A DNA stretch of 64,000 nucleotides from Cornus controversa (Eukaryota > Streptophyta > Magnoliopsida > Cornales > Cornaceae), in the NCBI GenBank assembly GCA_026545225.1, contig CM048845.1, forward strand, positions 103,908,033 to 103,972,032. The letters are read 5' to 3'. Positions 59,945 to 64,000 of the stretch are shown piece by piece. The translations under genes and the position numbers were made by a program. How positions within the stretch are numbered: the first letter of the stretch is position 1; each line of letters opens with the position of its first letter. A model generated the notes under the pieces. The model did no database searches, was not told the origin of the DNA, and saw only the letters and a program-made list of their open reading frames with translations.

Positions 59945-61640
59945 GGTTCTGTTTGGGGCTTCTTAATATCAAAAGGATTTCTGATAAGACTTTTATAAAA
60001 ACAAATTTTGTTAGAGGAATTCAGAAAAAAAATAAAATAAAACATGTTTGGCGAGTGTATTTTTTAAATATACTTTATCTTTTTAATTATTTTTTCTTTA
60101 CAACATTATTCCTTATTCTTAACAACGATTGCAACTCTTAGAAAGCATAAAGTTCACAATGGAGGTGAAGATACTGGTAGTGGAAGGCAATAGTGGAGGT
60201 AGTGGTGGTGGAAGACGGCAACAGTGGTGGGACTAGCAGTGGTGGTGGTGGTAGAGGAAAGCGGCAACAGTGGTGGTGGTGGCAATAATGGTGGTGGTGA
60301 TAGAGGAAGAGGAAGGCAGCAACAGTGGTGGTGGAAGAGGAAGGCAGCGACAGTGGTGGCAGTGGCAGTAGTGGTGGTGGAGGAGGTGGCGATAGTGGTG
60401 GTGGTGGTAGCAGTGGTGGTGGTGGAGGTGGCGGTAGTGGTGGTGGTAGAAGGCGGCGACAATGTAGGAACGAAAGACCAAGAGATAATAGCGCACAATC
60501 TTGTTAATATATAAAAAGTACGTGGACAAATTAGTAAAATAACAAATTTACACCAAAAGAAAATTTGGCTTCCTAAATGGAGGTTCTAAAAGTAATATTT
60601 TTTCACTTATCTGAAATGGACTTTTTGACTACCGACTTTTTCGGAAAGGCCTTTACATATGTGTAACTAAATGTCACATTTTTTTTAAAAAAAACTTTTA
60701 ATACTTGGAAAAACTTTTTGAGGCCTCTAACCCCATTTGGAGGAGCTTCCTAATATTAAAAAAACTTCATTGATAAGGCCTTCATAAAAGGAATTTTGTT
60801 AGAAGGAATTTGGGAGAAAAAAAATGTTTGGCGAGTACATTTTTTAAATATTCTTTAACTTTTAAACTATTTTTTCTAGACATTATCCCTAATCTTTAAC
60901 AGCAATTGCAACCCTTAAAAAGCGCAAAATTCGCAATAGAGGTGAAGATAATAATAGTGGAAGACAGTAGTGGAGGTGGTGGTGGCGATAATGATGGTGG
61001 AAGGCGATGACAATGGTGGTGGTGGTAGTAGTGGTGGTGGTGGCGGTGGCGGCGATGGTGGATAGCAATGGCGCGGTGGCGGTGGTGGTGGCGGCGACAA
61101 TGGAAGTGGAGGTGAATGTGGCAGTGGTGGTGGTGGTGAAATGCAGCAGTGGAGCTGGTGGTGGAGGTAGTGGTGGTGGTGGAAGGCGGCAACAGCGGTG
61201 GCGGTAGCAGTAGTGGTGGTGGAGGTAGAGGTGGAGGTGGTGGTGGTGGCGATGGCAGTGGTGGTAGCAGTCATGGTGTTAGTGGCAATGGCGGTGGTGG
61301 AGGTGGTAGTAGTGGTGGTGGTGGAAGGCTGTGGCGGTGGAGGAACGAATGACCAATAGATAATATTACATAATCTTGTTAATATATAAAAAAATATATG
61401 TACAAATTAGTATAATAACAAATTTACTTGAAAAGAAAATTTAGCGTCCTAAAAGGAAGTTTTAAAAATAACATTTTTTTACTTCTTAGAAATGAACTTT
61501 CTGACTATCGACTTTTTCAAAAATGTCTTTACATATGTGTAATCAAATATTACATTTTTTTTAAAATGACTTTTAACACTTGAAGGACTTTTTGAAAGCT
61601 CAAAAAGCTTCGGAGACCCCTTATAAATTTTTTTCGAACA
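59945..61640. repeat. Two related copies of an element with a GTG-rich core
   Basis: Copy 1 (about 59950-60720) and copy 2 (about 60745-61640) share flanks: GCTTCTTAATAT / GCTTCCTAATAT, TGTTTGGCGAGT, AACARCRATTGCAAC, then a (GTG/GGT)n core (60166-60460 and 60940-61350), then AATCTTGTTAATATATAAAA and CGACTTTTTCRRAAA. The outer ends (TTCTGTTTGGGG and CGAACAGGGAC) look like short inverted ends of a MITE. Long Gly/Ser/Val or Thr/His/Pro frames across the cores are artefacts of the triplet repeat. Confidence 0.8.
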
Positions 61641-62007
61641 GGGACTTAATCTTTGAACGAAATATATCAATTCAAAGAACTATCCAAAAATAACGTAACC
61701 GACAAAATGGGACGTGTAACTTGGACAAAATGACAGGTGTAAATTGATGGATGATATCCATGTGTATTACACACACTGACACACATTTCATATTTTGTTT
61801 GTGTCTAGATTGCTCGGATCCACACTCAGCCAATGAGAAAAATCTTTGGTACCATAAGAAGTCACATAAATCAGAGTTAATTACTACCCATCTTTCATCA
61901 CCTCTCTACACCAGAAAGTCCCAAGAAAACCACCAGTCCAAGTCAAATATTAAAAAAATTCTTAATTTTACGAGGATTAATACACTACCTAAGTACTCTT
62001 GTACTAC

Positions 62008-62013
62008 TATATA
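62008..62013 (+). promoter_or_regulatory. Probable TATA box of the MYB gene
   Basis: TATATA within ACTACTATATAGTTG, about 116 bases before the start codon. It leaves a CT-rich leader of roughly 85-90 bases (CTTTCTCTCACTCTCTCTC). Confidence 0.45.
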
Positions 62014-62128
62014 GTTGTATTTCTTATCTACGTTCCTACCCTGTTCTTCATATATAGTCTTTCTCTCACTCTCTCTCATAAACACACACCTGTACACACA
62101 CTTGAACATTTTCAAATCAAGTATATCC

Positions 62129-63373
62129 ATGAGGAAACCTTGCCATGTTAAGCAAGACACAAACAAAGGAGCATGGTCGAAGCATGAAGACCAGAAGCTC
62201 ATTGATTACATCCAAAAGCATGGTGAGGGTAACTGGCGCTTGCTTCCACAGGCTGCAGGTACATGGTCAACTAATCTTAGAGAGAGAGAGAGAGAGAGAG
62301 AGATATGCTTAATAATATTGTTCATTAAACCAGCAGCGAAGAATGATATATATATATATTGATTCCTATAAAATGTTTTTATATAATTTGGTATATATTG
62401 ATGTAGGATTGCTTCGTTGTGGCAAAAGTTGTCGGTTGAGATGGATGAACTATCTGAGACCAGACCTAAAAAGAGGAAACTTTGCTGAAGATGAAGATGA
62501 CCTTATCATCAAGCTTCATGCACTCTTAGGAAACAGGTTATATATTAATGACTCTCACCATTAATTAGCAAGTAATTAATTAATTAAAGAAAACAAGAAT
62601 ATTCACAATTTGTTTGATTTTCTTTCTTTAATTCTTCACTTCTTCTTCTCCTATTTTAATTTGCTCTCCATTTAATTTTTCTAAATAAAACATGAAACAG
62701 CCCTCCCCTTGCCCCAGTGATTAGATTTCACATTTACCTTACCAAAAAAAAAAAAAATTTGATAATATATATATATACTCTTAGAACTCATTAATTTGTT
62801 TCTTTGGTACTCATATAAAGATTTATTTTGCGTTACCTAAGTTCTCGAGTTGTGATTGATATATATATATCAGTCTGTTGAAGATTGGGTTTTCTGGCAT
62901 GGTGATTTCTCTAGAGATCGATATTCAGACCAGTGTGTGGATTGCTTGAGCTCCATTACTGAAAACATATATTTGTAATACTCTCATTCTTTTCCTGGTT
63001 AATAAGATCTCAGTTTACCTACCGATTGAAAAAGAAAAGATTTATGTATCAAAGAATGCAAAATTTGAAGGTTTAATTAGTACTGACATACATATAATAT
63101 TCATGTCATGTGTTTAGGTGGTCACTTATAGCTGGAAGATTGCCAGGGCGAACCGACAATGAGGTGAAAAATTACTGGAATTCTCACCTAAGGAGAAAGC
63201 TAATAAACAATGGTATTGATCCTGATAACCATTTCCTGAGGCAATCCATTCATCGCCGACCAGTAGTATCACACCAAAAATCAAAAGAAAAATTCGGTGC
63301 AACTGCAACTCTTGAAGAAGAGAAAACATGTAATGATCAATTGCCCGATTTGAACCTTGATCTTGGCTTATAG
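62129..63373 (+). CDS. R2R3-MYB repressor, MYBC2/FaMYB1 type (three exons, 171 aa)
   Basis: Exons 62129-62258, 62407-62536, 63118-63373; joins keep phase and give 516 nt. The start [16 protein letters not shown] is the family's MRKPC...KQDTNKGAW, so an upstream in-frame ATG was not used. R2 has Trp16, 36 and 56; R3 has Phe69 in place of the first Trp, then Trp88 and Trp107. The bHLH-interaction signature DLx2Kx3Lx6Lx3R is complete (Asp75 to Arg94). After the domain come NNGIDPDNH (subgroup 4 C1-like) and the C-terminal EAR motif [10 protein letters not shown]. Known relatives repress anthocyanin and proanthocyanidin genes in the nucleus by joining MYB-bHLH-WD40 complexes; that role is inferred here. 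At 171 aa it is shorter than the usual ~200-250, with a very short linker between C1 and EAR. R2 has GNWRLLP where relatives usually have GCWRSLP. Confidence 0.9.
62280..62302. repeat. (GA)n microsatellite in MYB intron 1
   Basis: AGAGAG run shortly after the exon-1 donor. Confidence 0.9.
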
Positions 63374-64000
63374 AATCACGTGGAAGAGAGGCTGCGAAAA
63401 GCAGTGTCTACTAATTATATATATATATATATATAGATGCAAATTAATCAAGACATCAAGCTAGGGTGGCTCAGATGCATGCTTTGCTTCTTCTATTTTG
63501 ATGATTAGAGGCTTTGTTACATGCATGACCTGCAGTTTCATTAGTACTTTGTGTGCGCGCGCGCGCACACACATATATATATAGTTACTGAACATTTCAA
63601 TCTGTGTTGAAAATTTCTCATCGTAGGGTTTAGCTTTGTGACATTGAGGTCCTAATTAAGGAATGAAATTGTGAGAGATATCTATGCATATATGGTCACA
63701 AAGTGAGTCATAAAATTGCAATGCTTGGTGCAATCTTGTAATAGAAACTTGACTCAAATTGCGATGCATGGTGCAATCTTGTAATAGAAACTATATATGA
63801 CTATTTATATATATAGGGTGTTTTGTAAATTGAAAATTTTCTATGTTGATATTTGTATTTGTATCTGCAGTGGCGACACTTGAACTGATGAAATATTGTA
63901 TTCACGAGCAGAACACCTCGTAGAGCGACCCGATCTTGAGTGAAAAAAAGATCGAGACTTTGGTCTTTTTCAATAAAGCGTCACATAATAAATCAACAAA
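63374..64000. other. MYB 3' UTR and downstream spacer, with a duplication
   Basis: TTGCRATGCWTGGTGCAATC followed by TTGTAATAGAAACT occurs at 63716 and 63759 (unit ~43 bp). TA, CG and CA microsatellites lie at 63417-63435 and 63552-63580. GATCTTGAGTG...AAAAAGATCGAG near 63930 is not identified. Confidence 0.5.

Noticed and set aside
60154-61352. Several long frames rich in Gly/Ser/Val or Thr/His/Pro on both strands
   Set aside because: They are translations of (GTG)n cores in repeated elements; every frame on both strands stays open for the same reason.

Overview
The window is nuclear DNA of a dicot flowering plant. The evidence is GT-AG introns, AT-rich intergenic DNA, and plant-specific families: a DOX2-type alpha-dioxygenase, a BGLU44-type beta-glucosidase, a MYBC2/FaMYB1-type R2R3-MYB repressor, a FAR1-related sequence, and plant Ty1/copia, Ty3/gypsy, RTE-LINE, SINE and hAT elements. 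I cannot name the species.

Layout. (1) 1-3180, minus: 5' part of a MYB4R1/SNAPC4-like gene that continues past the left edge. (2) 3400-8500: a GC-richer patch that looks organelle-derived, AT-rich spacer, a hAT-like end and a 12-copy satellite array of ~162-bp units in alternating A/B types. (3) 8966-11340, plus: a decayed FAR1-RELATED SEQUENCE. (4) 11.4-20.2 kb: no working gene; MITE-like repeats and a nest of LTR fossils (gypsy gag remnant interrupted by a copia-type fragment). (5) 21011-26337, plus: an apparently intact ten-exon DOX2 gene (631 aa). (6) 27262-36580, minus: a broken BGLU44-like gene carrying an LTR-like insertion and a nearly complete young Ty1/copia fossil (31066-36036, 5-bp target duplication). 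(7) 38069-55638, minus: an apparently intact six-exon AIP1 gene (609 aa) whose 8.8-kb first intron holds a ~5.8-kb inverted repeat with three younger nested insertions. (8) 55.7-62.0 kb: spacer with tandem duplications, a hAT-type element and paired GTG-rich elements. (9) 62129-63373, plus: a compact three-exon R2R3-MYB with a C-terminal EAR motif.

The genes do not form a pathway; they are ordinary plant neighbours. The exon joins of DOX2, AIP1 and the MYB were checked by reading phase and they close exactly. I see no clearly undescribed biological system. The most unusual structures are the long inverted repeat inside AIP1 intron 1, a small retroposon that duplicated the DOX2 exon-3 splice donor, and the dimeric satellite.
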